A stretch of DNA of 64,000 bases from Cellulosimicrobium cellulans (GTDB taxonomy: Bacteria > Actinomycetota > Actinomycetes > Actinomycetales > Cellulomonadaceae). Positions within the stretch are counted from its first letter, which is position 1; every line of letters starts with the position of its first letter. Of this stretch, positions 46,075-55,680 are shown one piece after another. The notes beneath the pieces are model-generated. The model saw nothing but the letters and a program-made list of their open reading frames with translations, was not told the DNA's origin and made no database searches. The DNA is taken from contig NZ_JAMXST010000001.1 of NCBI RefSeq assembly GCF_024124905.1, forward strand, positions 496,001-560,000, written 5' to 3'. Made by a program: the position numbers and the translations under genes.

Positions 46075-48735
46075 TCAGGGCACGACGCCGAGCTCGCGGC
46101 CCCGGCGGACCGCGTCGCGACGCGAGCTCACGCCGAGCTTGCGGTAGACCGACTTGAGGTGCGCCTTGACGGTGTTCACCGAGACGAAGAAGTCCTCGGC
46201 GATCTCGACGTTGCTGGCCATCGAGGGCAGCACGGCGAGGATCGCCAGCTCGCGCTCGGTGAGGGGCTCGACGAGCGGGGCCGGCTCCGGCGCCCGGTCC
46301 GCCGGGTCGAGGTGGGCGCGCAGCCGCCCGGCGAGCGCGTCGTCGCGTGCCGTGACCGCGCGGGCGAGCGCCGGACGCAGCTCGCGCACGACGAGGGTGA
46401 GGAACGGGCGCGCGACCTGCTCGACGGCGGCGAGGTCCAGGGCGCGGGCCAACGGGACCTCGACGCGGCGGGTGCCCGCCCGCGCCAGGGCGGACGCCTC
46501 GACGAGCGCCGCCTCGACCCGCACGACGTCGTCCACCTCGTCCTCCCCCGCGTCCACGAGCCCGGCGACCGCGCGCAGCGCGGCCCCGGTCCGCCCCGTG
46601 GCGAGCAGCTCGCGCGCGCCGCACACCGCGACGACGGCGGCGGTGCCCAGCCCCTCCCGCCGGACGCGCACCGGCAGCGCGGGCTGCGTCCCGTCGTCGA
46701 GCAGGCGGACCGCGGCGGTCGCCCGGACCCACAGGTCGGCGAGCACCGGCGGCGTCGCGACGGGCCCGAGCGCGTGGTCGGCCGCGACCAGCGCGTGCCG
46801 CGCGGCCCCGGCGTGCCCGCGGTCCGCCGCCGCGAGGGCCTGGAGGAGCCGGACGGCCGCCTCGGACGCCGGCTCGCGGCCCCCGGCGTCGGCCGCCAGC
46901 GCGTGCGCGAGCTCGCGGTCGAGGGCGGAGTCCGACGCACGCAGGTACCGCACCCACGCCCGGGCCGCGTGCGCCGGGCGCGCGTGGGCGTACCCGTCCC
47001 AGCCCCGGGGCTCGGCCTCCGCGACCACCGAGCGTGCGGACGCCTCCCCCTCGCCGAGCCGGCCCTCCGCGACCGCGAGGAGCGACGCCGCTGCCCGCGC
47101 CCCGAGGACGAAGAGCTGGGGCGCCCGCCAGTCGCGACCGGGAGGCGGTGCGAGCGGGAACGAGGCCGTCGCCGCCTCGGTGCCCACCGAGCACCACGCG
47201 AGGCCCGCGGCGCGGTGGGCCTGCGCGAGGCTGCGGTAGGTGTCGAGCGCCGGGAACGGGTACGGCGCCGCGTCCGCGGTCGCGAGGGCGGCGCCGGCCG
47301 CCGTCGCGAGGGCGCGCACGTCGCCCGTCGCGCGCGCGATCGAGGCGTCGAGCAGCTCCAGGAGCACGGCCGCGGCCGGCTGCTCGACAGGGTCGAGGAG
47401 GTCACGCGCCGTCGCGACGTGCCGACGGGCGGCGTCGTACCGCTCGTCGACGTACGCCAGCGCGCCCGCGCACAGGTGCAGCCGCGCGTCGACGCCGATC
47501 GTCGCGTAGGGCACGCGCCGCAGGACGTCCGCGACGGTCTCGCGGTGGGGGCCCGCGAACTGGGCGGCCGTGCCCTCCACGAAGACCTCGCCCACGAGGG
47601 TCCAGTCCTCGGCGGCGGCCGCGTGCTCAAGGGCCCGCACCGCCTCGCCGTCGCGCGCGAACCAGCGGGCCGCCGCCCGGTGGGCGTCGCGGAGGCAGGC
47701 AGGGTCCTCGGCCCGGAGCTGGCTCAGGAGCATCTCGCGCAGGAGCGGGTGGTACCGGTACCAGGTGCGGCGCTCGCCCGCCGCCGTGACGAAGCCGTCG
47801 GCCGCGGCCAGGCCCGGGAGCAGCCGCTCTGCCGGCGCCCCCGGGTCGAGGGCCGACGCGAGGTCGGGGCACACGGCCGAGGCGACGCTCGTGCGGAGGA
47901 GGAAGCGTCGGACCGTCGGCTCCTGGCGGTCGAGGACCTCGGCCAGGAGGAACTCCGCCGCCGAGCGGTCGGCGCGCGCGCGGCTCGCGGCATCGTCGGC
48001 CTCGACCCGCAGGCGGACGCCGACCGCCCAGCCGCCGGTCTCGTCGAGGACGCGGCCCACCGCGGCCGGGGACAGCGGTCGGCGGTAGGACGCCGCGAGC
48101 GTCGTGACGGACCTGGCGTCGAACGCGAGGTCCGCGGCACCGACCTCGGCGACCTCGCCCTGCGCGCGCAGCCGCTGCAGCCGCACCAGCGGGTCGACGC
48201 GCGTGAGCACGAGGAGATGCAGGGGCAGCGGGTAGCGCAGGAGGTCGTCGACGGTCGCCGCGACGTCGGGGCGCGCCGCGTGGTGGAAGTCGTCGAGCAC
48301 GAGGACGACCGGCTCGGGCAGCTGCTCGACCGCGGAGAGGACGCGCCGCAGGAGCGCCGACGAGAGCCGGGGCGGGACGACGAGCGTCTCGAGCGGGTGC
48401 CCCGGGGGGACCGCGCCCGCGGCGCGGAGCGCGGAGAGGACGTCCGCCCAGAACGCCGCGGGCTTGTCGTCGAACGGCTCCAGGGTGAGCCACGCGACCC
48501 GCTGCCCGGTGCCGCCGCGCGCCCACCGCGCCACGGCGGTGGTCTTGCCCCAGCCCGGGCCGGCGGACACGAGCGTCAGGCGCCGCGCCACCGCGGCGCC
48601 GACGAGCGCCTCGACCCCGGGGCGAGGAAGCGTCGAGGCGGGGAGCGCCGGGACCGCGGTCCGGGCACGCAGCACCTCGAAGGCGTCGGACCGCGCGACG
48701 TCCTCGTGCTCGGCGCGTGGCTCGACCGAGGTCAT
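46075..48735 (-). CDS. LuxR-family transcriptional activator, MalT-like (LAL)
   Basis: 886 residues. STAND-type ATPase with Walker A SAGPGWGKTT (57-66) and Walker B VVLVLDDFHH (143-152), then a long helical repeat (TPR-like) region about 330-800, and a C-terminal LuxR HTH (822-875: LTERELAILAVLPSMASNVEIAEDF in pieces). Such regulators bind an inducer and activate a nearby operon. It converges with the P-type ATPase gene and is divergent from nothing close, so its target is unclear. TAGCCT box six bases before the ATG. Confidence 0.92.
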   Translation of the reverse strand: MTSVEPRAEHEDVARSDAFEVLRARTAVPALPASTLPRPGVEALVGAAVARRLTLVSAGPGWGKTTAVARWARGGTGQRVAWLTLEPFDDKPAAFWADVLSALRAAGAVPPGHPLETLVVPPRLSSALLRRVLSAVEQLPEPVVLVLDDFHHAARPDVAATVDDLLRYPLPLHLLVLTRVDPLVRLQRLRAQGEVAEVGAADLAFDARSVTTLAASYRRPLSPAAVGRVLDETGGWAVGVRLRVEADDAASRARADRSAAEFLLAEVLDRQEPTVRRFLLRTSVASAVCPDLASALDPGAPAERLLPGLAAADGFVTAAGERRTWYRYHPLLREMLLSQLRAEDPACLRDAHRAAARWFARDGEAVRALEHAAAAEDWTLVGEVFVEGTAAQFAGPHRETVADVLRRVPYATIGVDARLHLCAGALAYVDERYDAARRHVATARDLLDPVEQPAAAVLLELLDASIARATGDVRALATAAGAALATADAAPYPFPALDTYRSLAQAHRAAGLAWCSVGTEAATASFPLAPPPGRDWRAPQLFVLGARAAASLLAVAEGRLGEGEASARSVVAEAEPRGWDGYAHARPAHAARAWVRYLRASDSALDRELAHALAADAGGREPASEAAVRLLQALAAADRGHAGAARHALVAADHALGPVATPPVLADLWVRATAAVRLLDDGTQPALPVRVRREGLGTAAVVAVCGARELLATGRTGAALRAVAGLVDAGEDEVDDVVRVEAALVEASALARAGTRRVEVPLARALDLAAVEQVARPFLTLVVRELRPALARAVTARDDALAGRLRAHLDPADRAPEPAPLVEPLTERELAILAVLPSMASNVEIAEDFFVSVNTVKAHLKSVYRKLGVSSRRDAVRRGRELGVVP

Positions 48736-48741
48736 GAGGGC

Positions 48742-48747
48742 AGGCTA
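48742..48747 (-). promoter_or_regulatory. Leaderless -10 box of the MalT-like regulator gene
   Basis: TAGCCT six bases before the ATG, no ribosome site. Confidence 0.5.
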
Positions 48748-48793
48748 TTCCCGGGTCCCGGGAGGCGCAGGGCGAGCGCGGGGCGGACGGCCG

Positions 48794-50242
48794 TCAGGCC
48801 GGCCCGGCCCCGGTCCCCGGGTCGACGGCTCCGCTCACGGAGGAGCCCGTCGGCGCGGCGACCGCGGGTGGTCGGGCGAGGATCTCGACCACGACGAGGA
48901 CGAGACCCGCGACGAGCGCGACACCGACCACGAGGCCCGGCGTGAGCGAGCCGGCGAGCAGGAGGACGAGCGCCGCGACGCCGATGACGACGACGCGCAG
49001 GAACGTCTTGTGCCGCCCGAACCAGTCGCCCACCGGACCCGCCGAGACCCCGCGACCCTCGCCCCAGCCACGCACGGTGGCGCCCAGGCGCCCGAGCCCC
49101 GCACGCAGGCTGCGCGCGGACTCGCTCGGTCCGCCGAGGTACGCGGCGAGCGCGACGACGAGGCCGAGCACCCCCACGGTCCGCAGCGTGAGGCGCAGGT
49201 ACCCGACCGCCTGGTCGAACACCACCTCGGCCGCGTCGAGCCGCAGCACCTGCCCGGAGAGCGCCCCGAGGTACAGGCCGCGCGCGACCGCGAGGCCGAC
49301 GCCCAGGGCGACCATGGCCCCCGTCAGCACGAGCCCGGCGACGACGAGCGCACGCGACCGCCGGTTCGCCACGAGGACCCCGGCGGCGAGCAGCCCGAGC
49401 ACGACCCACGGCAGCCACGTCGTGAGGGTGACGATCTGCGCGTACCGGTTCTGGAGCATGACGAGCTCGGCGGACTGGGCGATGGTGAACGTCGCGTCGA
49501 CCGACGGGATGCGTGCGGACACGTCCAGCCCGCGGTCGACGAGCCGCTCCTTGAGCAGGTCGATCAGGCCGGAGAGCTGGATGCTGAGGCGGCCGTCGTC
49601 GACCTGGAGGATGTCTCCGTCCTCGCCGCGCATGACCGAGACGAGCTGCTGGTGCGCCACGCGGTTCGCCTGGAGCCAGGCGCCCTCGAACGCGTCGCTC
49701 TCCACGAGCCGCGTCGCGGTCTCGTGCACGAGCGACTCGACGCCGCTCTGGAGCGGCGCCTCGAGCGCGGCGAGCGCCTGGGTCGCGCGCGGCGGGACGT
49801 CCCGCTCCTCCAGCCCTCCGACGAGGTCGTCGACGAGCGCCCCGACGTCGATGCGGGACATGACCTCCTCGGTGAGGCGTCCCGCGACGGCGGACTGCAC
49901 GACCGGGTCCGCGGCGAGCGGACCGACGGTCGCGACGTACCGGTCGGTGTCGGTCAGCTCGCGCTGCGCCCACGCCGAGACCGCGCCCAGCGGCGCGAGG
50001 AGCGCCCCCAGGGTGATGAGCACGGCGCACGCCACGGCCCGCAGGCGGCGCCGGGGGCGGCGCGCGGCCGTCGGTGCCTCGGCGCCCGTGCCCTGGCCGG
50101 CCCCGCCACCCGGCGACGGCCGTTCCTCGAGCCGGCGCCGCAGCTCCGCGTTCTCGCGCTCCAGCGCGGCGAGGCGCGCCGCCACGTCGTCGGTTGCGGT
50201 CCCCGACCCGGTCCCCGGCGCGGGCTCGCTCTGGTCGGTCAT
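48794..50242 (-). CDS. Integral membrane protein, unknown function
   Basis: 482 residues. An N-terminal coiled coil (AARLAALERENAELRRRLEE) and basic stretch precede helix 1 (ACAVLITLGALLAPLGAVSAWA); a large extracytoplasmic domain (about 93-275) contains the helical pattern TDRYVATVGPLAADPVVQSAVAGRL found in a common actinobacterial membrane family; four or five helices follow (275-460) with a cytoplasmic loop. No enzymatic motif seen. 10 bp after the SHOCT gene, so probably co-transcribed. Confidence 0.8.
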   Translation of the reverse strand: MTDQSEPAPGTGSGTATDDVAARLAALERENAELRRRLEERPSPGGGAGQGTGAEAPTAARRPRRRLRAVACAVLITLGALLAPLGAVSAWAQRELTDTDRYVATVGPLAADPVVQSAVAGRLTEEVMSRIDVGALVDDLVGGLEERDVPPRATQALAALEAPLQSGVESLVHETATRLVESDAFEGAWLQANRVAHQQLVSVMRGEDGDILQVDDGRLSIQLSGLIDLLKERLVDRGLDVSARIPSVDATFTIAQSAELVMLQNRYAQIVTLTTWLPWVVLGLLAAGVLVANRRSRALVVAGLVLTGAMVALGVGLAVARGLYLGALSGQVLRLDAAEVVFDQAVGYLRLTLRTVGVLGLVVALAAYLGGPSESARSLRAGLGRLGATVRGWGEGRGVSAGPVGDWFGRHKTFLRVVVIGVAALVLLLAGSLTPGLVVGVALVAGLVLVVVEILARPPAVAAPTGSSVSGAVDPGTGAGPA

Positions 50243-50252
50243 CCCCGGCCCC

Positions 50253-50636
50253 TCAGGCGAGCGCCCGCGCCTTGAGGCGCGCGAACTCGTCCGCGTCGAT
50301 CGTCCCGGCGTCGTAGAGCGCCTTCGCGTCCGCGATCTCGCTCGCGGGCGAGCGGCCCGTGCCCGCGGTCGCCCGGACGTAGTCGTCCATCACCTGACGT
50401 CGCGCGCGGTCCTCCTCGGCGTGCCGCTCGGCCATGCCACGCCCCCGGGCGATGACGTACACGAGCGCCGACACGTACGGGACGACGATCAGGGCGACGA
50501 CCCACAGCGCCTTCCACCAGCCGCTGAGCGCCCTGTCGCGGAAAAGGTCGGCCACGATCTGGAACAGCACGACGAGGTAGGCGATGAAGAAGAACCACCA
50601 CACCATGAGCCAGAACCAGTCCCAGAAGCCGTCCAT
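50253..50636 (-). CDS. Membrane protein with PLDc_N-like and SHOCT domains
   Basis: 127 residues. An unusually aromatic first helix (FWDWFWLMVWWFFFIAYLVV) and a second helix (WVVALIVVPYVSALVYVIA) form a PLDc_N-type pair; the C-terminus is a SHOCT motif (SEIADAKALYDAGTIDADEF), a short oligomerisation element. Function unknown. A perfect 16-bp palindrome begins 21 bp upstream of the ATG. Confidence 0.85.
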   Translation of the reverse strand: MDGFWDWFWLMVWWFFFIAYLVVLFQIVADLFRDRALSGWWKALWVVALIVVPYVSALVYVIARGRGMAERHAEEDRARRQVMDDYVRATAGTGRSPASEIADAKALYDAGTIDADEFARLKARALA

Positions 50637-50656
50637 CGGGCACCTCTCGTCTCAGG

Positions 50657-50672
50657 TCGCGAACGTTCGCGA
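50657..50672. promoter_or_regulatory. Perfect 16-bp palindrome, likely operator
   Basis: TCGCGAACGTTCGCGA lies between two divergent SHOCT-protein genes, near the expected transcription start of the leftward one. It resembles half of a LexA box but lacks the 4-bp spacer, so a different regulator is more likely. Confidence 0.5.
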
Positions 50673-50823
50673 TGCTCCCACTGTGGGTCGCGGGGCGCCA
50701 CCGGTGCTCACCCGCCGGGGGTAGTCGCCCGGCGCACCCACCCGGGTGCCACCCGCACCGGGTGATCCGCGTCGCCCCGTCCACGCGCATCCTGGGGCGA
50801 CGTGGGCGAGCCGGGAGAGGCAC

Positions 50824-51333
50824 ATGGACGGCACGACGATGGTCGAGGTGACGGTGCTGGGCCCGGTGGCGCTCCCTGCTGCCGACCTGGCCGAGCTGGG
50901 GGTGCGGCGGACCGCGGAGTGCACGCTGCTCGAGGCGACCGTGCGCGACCAGGCCGCGCTCTACGGACTGCTCCAGCGTCTCGCCGCGCTCGGTCTCGAG
51001 CTCCTCGAGCTGCGCACCGCGGCGCCCGGGCAGCGGGCCGACGTGGAGGTCGTCGTCCGTGGCCCCGTGGGCGCGCTGGTCCAGGAGATGCTGCGCGACG
51101 TCGGCCGGGCCCTGCCGGGGTCCCTCACCTCCTACCGGCTCCGGGACACCGACCTGGCGGGCCTCCTCGCGGTCGTGGCGGACCTGCGTCCGCGGGCGGT
51201 CGACGACGAGTCGCCGCTCTCGGCGATGGACGCGAAGATCGCCCAGCTCCGCGAGCTCGCGGCGCTGCGCGACCAGGGCGTGCTCACGGACACCGAGCTC
51301 GCGGAGCAGAAGGCGCGCATCCTCGGGCGCTGA
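50824..51333 (+). CDS. SHOCT-domain protein, unknown
   Basis: 169 residues, soluble. Residues 5-120 form an alpha/beta domain (VEVTVLGPVALPAADLAELG, then YGLLQRLAALGLELLELRT and VEVVVRGPVGALVQEML) that I do not recognise beyond a ferredoxin-like pattern; the C-terminus (DAKIAQLRELAALRDQGVLTDTELAEQKARIL in pieces) is a SHOCT motif. GGGAGAGG ribosome site. Divergent from another SHOCT protein. Confidence 0.82.
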   Translation: MDGTTMVEVTVLGPVALPAADLAELGVRRTAECTLLEATVRDQAALYGLLQRLAALGLELLELRTAAPGQRADVEVVVRGPVGALVQEMLRDVGRALPGSLTSYRLRDTDLAGLLAVVADLRPRAVDDESPLSAMDAKIAQLRELAALRDQGVLTDTELAEQKARILGR

Positions 51334-51385
51334 CCCGGCGGCCGTCCGCGTCGCGGCCCTGCGACGCTGCGCGAGCGTGTATCCC

Positions 51386-51415
51386 TTGACACTCGGAAAG
51401 CGCCTTCCCTACGCT
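51386..51415 (+). promoter_or_regulatory. Sigma-70-type promoter with LacI-type operator
   Basis: TTGACA (51386-51391), 18-bp spacer, TACGCT (51410-51415): the best -35/-10 pair in the window. Inside the spacer lies GGAAAGCGCCTTCC (51395-51408), one base from the perfect GGAAAGCGCTTTCC of LacI/GalR-family operators. The mRNA would have a leader of about 230 nt before the ATG at 51652. Confidence 0.65.
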
Positions 51416-51651
51416 GCGAGGGTCGCGCGCACGGACGTGCAGCTCGAGCCGGACGGAGAGCAGGACGCGGCGGTCGAGGGGCCGCCACCGACCGCGCGCG
51501 CGACCCGTGCGGACCTCCGCCGCGACGATGCGGCCGCGGGACCCGACGGCGTGCAGGAAGCGACCCGGCGACGGACGGCCGGCGGGTCGGGAGACATGAC
51601 AGCGCTCACCGGTGTGTCGTGCCAGCACCATCCGACGAAGTGGAGCAGACG

Positions 51652-54600
51652 ATGACGTCTACGCATTCGAGCCGACGAGGGAGGACGGCGCTCGCCGTCG
51701 CCCTCGCGGCGGTCCTGGGAGGGACCCTCCTCGTGCCACCCGCGGCCGCAGAGGTCGCCGAGGACGAGTTCACCGAGATCCTCAGCTTCGAGGGCTACCA
51801 GCGCACCGCCCTGAACGGCCAGGACGGCTGGTCGGCCTCGGCCGCGGCCCGGGTCGTCGCGGACCCGCTCAACGGCAACAACCAGGTCCTCGAGATGGTC
51901 GGCGGCACCCAGCGCGCCCACCGCGCGGTCCCCGGGATCGCCGACGGCACGACCGGGACCGTGTTCTTCCGCTTCATGCGGACCGGCAGCGTCGACACGT
52001 CGTTCGGCATCACGGACAACGACGCGCCGTCCGACTACGCGCACAGCCGCGCGTACGTGAACAACCAGAACAACGACGTGATGCTCGTGCGGGACGGCGG
52101 CGCCTTCAAGCCCGCCGGCGTCTGGTCTCGGGACACGTGGCAGTGCGTGTGGATCGTCGCCGACAACGCGACGGACAAGGTCAGCGTCTACAGCCAGGGC
52201 GGCCCGTACGAGGAGATCACCCGGCTGCCCGAGGGCACGGAGCAGCAGTTCGGCTTCCGCCAGGGCGTCACCTCGGCGCTCGACCGGTTCTTCTGGATCA
52301 ACGGCGCCAGCAGCGCGGGCCGCCTCATGCTCGACGACGTCGCGGTCGACGCGGCGGGGCAGAACCTCGCGATCCCGACGGGCAACCCCGCCGACTGCGC
52401 CGCGGGCGGCACCACGCCGAACGAGCCGCTGCTCAACCCGCTGCCCGACCCGACGCCGTCGACCCTCGGCATCGAGGTGACGGAGCTGGCCCAGCTCCCG
52501 GCGTCGCAGACGACCCCGGCGACGCAGGACCCGCGCCTCGTGCGCCACAACCGCATCACGCACCTCGACGAGATCCCGGACGGCTCGGGCCGCCTCATGG
52601 TGCCGGACAACAACGCGGTCCTCTACACCGTCGACAAGGACACGGGCGCCTACGTGCCCTACCTCGACGTGCGCCAGCAGTTCCTCGACAACTTCCACAA
52701 CAGCGCGGGCCTGGGCACCGGCCTCGGCTCCGCCGAGTTCCACCCCGACTTCGCCGAGAACGGGCTGTTCTACACGGTGCACACCGAGGGCGGCACGGCT
52801 CTGACGGAGGACACCCCCGACTACCCGGCCTACGGCAACACGCAGTTCCACTCCGTCGTCACCGAGTGGAAGGCGACCGATCCGTCCGCCCCGGTCTTCG
52901 CGGGCACGAGCCGCGAGGTCCTGCGCGTGCCGTTCGCGGGACGCGTGCACACGGTGCAGCAGATCGCGTTCAACCCCACGGTCACCGAGGGGGACGCCGA
53001 CTACGGCAACCTCTACGTCCTCGTGGGCGACGGCGGCAACGGCGTCGGCAACGGCAACCCGCAGAACCTCGCGACGCCGCAGGGCAAGGTCTTCCGCATC
53101 GACCCGCTCGGCACGAACGCCGCGAACGGCCGGTACGGCATCCCGGCGGACAACCCGTTCGTCGGCACGCCGGGCGCGCTGCCGGAGATCTACGCCGTCG
53201 GCCTGCGCGACCCGCACCGCATCAGCTGGGACCCCGAGGGCGACCACACGATGTACCTCGGGCACATCGGCGAGTGGCAGGTCGAGTCGGTGTACGCGGT
53301 CGAGCCGGGCGACAACTTCGGCTGGTCCGTGCGCGAGGGGTCGTTCCTCGCCGACAACCGGCAGATCTACCCGCTGCCCGCGAACGACGCCGAGAACGGC
53401 TTCACCTACCCCGTGGCCGCCTACGACCACAACCGCGACCCCGGTCAGACCGGCGACGCGGGCGTCGCGCTCAACGGCGGGTTCGTCTACCGCGGCGACA
53501 TCCCCGAGCTGCGCGGACGCTACCTCTTCACGGACCTCGTGCGCGGCTGGGTGCTGTCCACCGAGGCGGACGAGATGGTCCGCAACGACGGCGACCTCGA
53601 GGACCTGGCCGAGATCGAGCACCTGCGCGTGTTCGCCGACGGCGCGGAGACGACCTTCCAGGAGCTCGTCGGCGACCAGCGCGTCGACCTGCGCTTCGGG
53701 TCCGACGCCGACGGCGAGCTCTACCTGATCTCGAAGGCCAACGGGAAGATCTGGCAGGTCACCGGCGCGCGGCGCGTCGGGGCGTCCTCGCCCGTCGTGC
53801 TCCCCGAGCTCGCCGGGAACGTCGCGGCGCACTACGACTTCGACCACCCGGTCGCGGGCTCGACGACGTGGGAGGCGGACCAGGGCTGGTCCGGCACGAA
53901 CATCCAGCTCGTCAACGGCGGGGTGGAGATGCGCGTGGCCGACCGGGCCTACCCGGGCGCGGGCGAGGCGCTGCAGACGCAGCAGATGAGCCCGCTCACG
54001 GCGTCGAACGACGACTGGAAGGCCGGCGTCTACGACCCCGCGGGCGTGGACTCGCTCGGGGCGTTCGCGGACGCCGACGAGATCTCCGTCATGGGCTGGT
54101 TCAAGCCGACCGGCGAGCACCCCGCCCTCAACTCCGGCACGGCGAACCCCGACGACCGCTACAACGCGATCGGCCTCGCCGGGGTGCTGACCGGGGACTC
54201 CGACGGCCACGCCGTGCGCGCGCTGCTCGAGGTCATCACCGTCGGCGACGAGCTCAAGCTCGTCGCCCTGGGGCGTCGCGTTGACGGCGGCGGCTCGTGG
54301 ACGTTCGCGGCCGACCTCCCGTGGGACCAGATCCTCGAGCGCAACCGCTGGGTCCACCTCGCGGCGACGTTCGACTTCGCGGGAGGCGAGATGAAGCTCT
54401 ACATGAACGGCGAGGAGCTCGAGGGCCGGTACACGGCCTCGAACCCCTGGGGTGCCGGCTCCACCTCCCCGACCGACCCGCGGGGGATCAAGATCGGCGG
54501 CAGCTTCCCGCAGGACACGCGGGAGGCCAACCCGTTCCACGGCCGCATGGACGACCTCATGTTCCTCGACACCGTCCCGACGCCGGAGCAGGTCGCGGCG

Positions 54601-55548
54601 CAGTACGCCCGGTTCGGCGCGCAGCCGGTCGAGCCGCCGGCGCCGCCGTCGTGCGCGCCGGCGGGCGAGCCGGTCACGGACGTCATGGCCGCCGAGAACT
54701 GGGCGCCGCGCACGCCGTCGAAGTGGCAGTTCCCCGGCGACGCGATCGTCCTCGCCCAGGCGGGCGACAACCCGAACGACGGCATCCGCCGGCCGTTCGA
54801 GTACGCCGTCCTCACCGAGGGCCCCGAGCTCGGCTCGTTCGCGCTCGACGCCGAGGTGCGGCTCGACGCCCCGGCGTCCGTGAACAACCGGGACGTGATC
54901 GTGGTGTTCGGCTGGCAGTCGGACACGCAGTACTACTACGCGCACCTCTCGCAGGACAACACGATCTACGCCCACAACGGCATCTTCAAGGTCGACGGCA
55001 AGGACCGGGAGCGGATCGACGACCAGTGGGACGGCGCGGTCGGGGCTCCCCCGGCGGTCACCGACGAGGAGTGGCACGACGTGCGCGTCGTGCGCTGCGC
55101 GGACAGCGGCGACATCGCCGTGTACCTCGACGGCCTCGACACCCCGCTCCTCACCGCGAACGACACGACGTTCGCCGAGGGACGTGCCGGCTTCGGGTCG
55201 TTCGACAACACCGGCAGCCTGCGCGACCTCGTGGTCACGCCGGCCGCGGAACCGGCCGAGGTCGAGCTCGACGTGGCGGTCTCGCCGCGCTGCCTCGCCG
55301 GCAAGGCGTACCTCGCCGTCGCGGCGACGAACGCGTCCGACGTGCCGGCCGACGTGACCCTGACGACCGCCTTCGGGTCCCGCACGGTCGCTGACGTCCA
55401 GCCCGGCCAGGCCGCCTACCAGTCGTTCGCGTCGCGGGCGACCGCCCTCGACGCGGGGTCGGTCACGGTCTCCGCGACGGCCACGGTCGACGGCGAGGAG
55501 GTGTCGAGCGAGGTGGTCGTCGAGCACGCGGCGCACACCTGCGGGTGA
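51652..55548 (+). CDS. Secreted glucose/sorbosone dehydrogenase-like protein with lectin-like domains
   Basis: 1298 residues. Signal peptide (about 1-33, ending PPAAAEVA). Residues 40-235 form a jelly-roll domain (EGYQRTALNGQDGWSAS). Residues about 265-705 are the six-bladed PQQ/GSDH propeller: FHNSAGLGTGLGSAEFHPDF, YVLVGDGGNG, GKVFRIDPLG, EIYAVGLRDPHRISWDP, GWSVREGSF and GRYLFTDLVRGWV. A LamG domain (about 720-965), another jelly-roll (about 985-1200, RIDDQWDG, EEWHDVRVVRCADSGDIAVYLDG) and a beta-sandwich end (1205-1298) follow. No sortase signal or membrane anchor. Probably oxidises an aldose-type sugar bound by the lectin-like modules; substrate inferred only. Confidence 0.92.
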   Translation: MTSTHSSRRGRTALAVALAAVLGGTLLVPPAAAEVAEDEFTEILSFEGYQRTALNGQDGWSASAAARVVADPLNGNNQVLEMVGGTQRAHRAVPGIADGTTGTVFFRFMRTGSVDTSFGITDNDAPSDYAHSRAYVNNQNNDVMLVRDGGAFKPAGVWSRDTWQCVWIVADNATDKVSVYSQGGPYEEITRLPEGTEQQFGFRQGVTSALDRFFWINGASSAGRLMLDDVAVDAAGQNLAIPTGNPADCAAGGTTPNEPLLNPLPDPTPSTLGIEVTELAQLPASQTTPATQDPRLVRHNRITHLDEIPDGSGRLMVPDNNAVLYTVDKDTGAYVPYLDVRQQFLDNFHNSAGLGTGLGSAEFHPDFAENGLFYTVHTEGGTALTEDTPDYPAYGNTQFHSVVTEWKATDPSAPVFAGTSREVLRVPFAGRVHTVQQIAFNPTVTEGDADYGNLYVLVGDGGNGVGNGNPQNLATPQGKVFRIDPLGTNAANGRYGIPADNPFVGTPGALPEIYAVGLRDPHRISWDPEGDHTMYLGHIGEWQVESVYAVEPGDNFGWSVREGSFLADNRQIYPLPANDAENGFTYPVAAYDHNRDPGQTGDAGVALNGGFVYRGDIPELRGRYLFTDLVRGWVLSTEADEMVRNDGDLEDLAEIEHLRVFADGAETTFQELVGDQRVDLRFGSDADGELYLISKANGKIWQVTGARRVGASSPVVLPELAGNVAAHYDFDHPVAGSTTWEADQGWSGTNIQLVNGGVEMRVADRAYPGAGEALQTQQMSPLTASNDDWKAGVYDPAGVDSLGAFADADEISVMGWFKPTGEHPALNSGTANPDDRYNAIGLAGVLTGDSDGHAVRALLEVITVGDELKLVALGRRVDGGGSWTFAADLPWDQILERNRWVHLAATFDFAGGEMKLYMNGEELEGRYTASNPWGAGSTSPTDPRGIKIGGSFPQDTREANPFHGRMDDLMFLDTVPTPEQVAAQYARFGAQPVEPPAPPSCAPAGEPVTDVMAAENWAPRTPSKWQFPGDAIVLAQAGDNPNDGIRRPFEYAVLTEGPELGSFALDAEVRLDAPASVNNRDVIVVFGWQSDTQYYYAHLSQDNTIYAHNGIFKVDGKDRERIDDQWDGAVGAPPAVTDEEWHDVRVVRCADSGDIAVYLDGLDTPLLTANDTTFAEGRAGFGSFDNTGSLRDLVVTPAAEPAEVELDVAVSPRCLAGKAYLAVAATNASDVPADVTLTTAFGSRTVADVQPGQAAYQSFASRATALDAGSVTVSATATVDGEEVSSEVVVEHAAHTCG

Positions 55549-55560
55549 CGCCCGGCTCGT

Positions 55561-55586
55561 GGCCCGGGGGTCCTGACCCCCGGGCC
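55561..55586 (+). terminator. Terminator-like hairpin after the dehydrogenase gene
   Basis: 26-bp near-perfect palindrome (11-bp GC stem, 4-nt loop) starting 12 bp after the stop. No T-tract. Confidence 0.6.
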
Positions 55587-55680
55587 TGACCGCACGAACC
55601 GCCCCGGCTCCGTCCAGGCTGCGTCCGACCAGCCCGCGGGACCGGGGCGGTCCGTGCGTGCGGACCGCGGCCGCCGGCGG

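Noticed and set aside
50657-50672. LexA (SOS) box
   Set aside because: Actinobacterial LexA boxes have CGAAC and GTTCG separated by four bases; here they are adjacent.
51409-55536. A minus-strand open frame of nearly 1400 codons
   Set aside because: Antisense shadow of the secreted dehydrogenase, with Arg/Val/Asp-biased composition and no domain; the plus frame has a signal peptide and clear domains.
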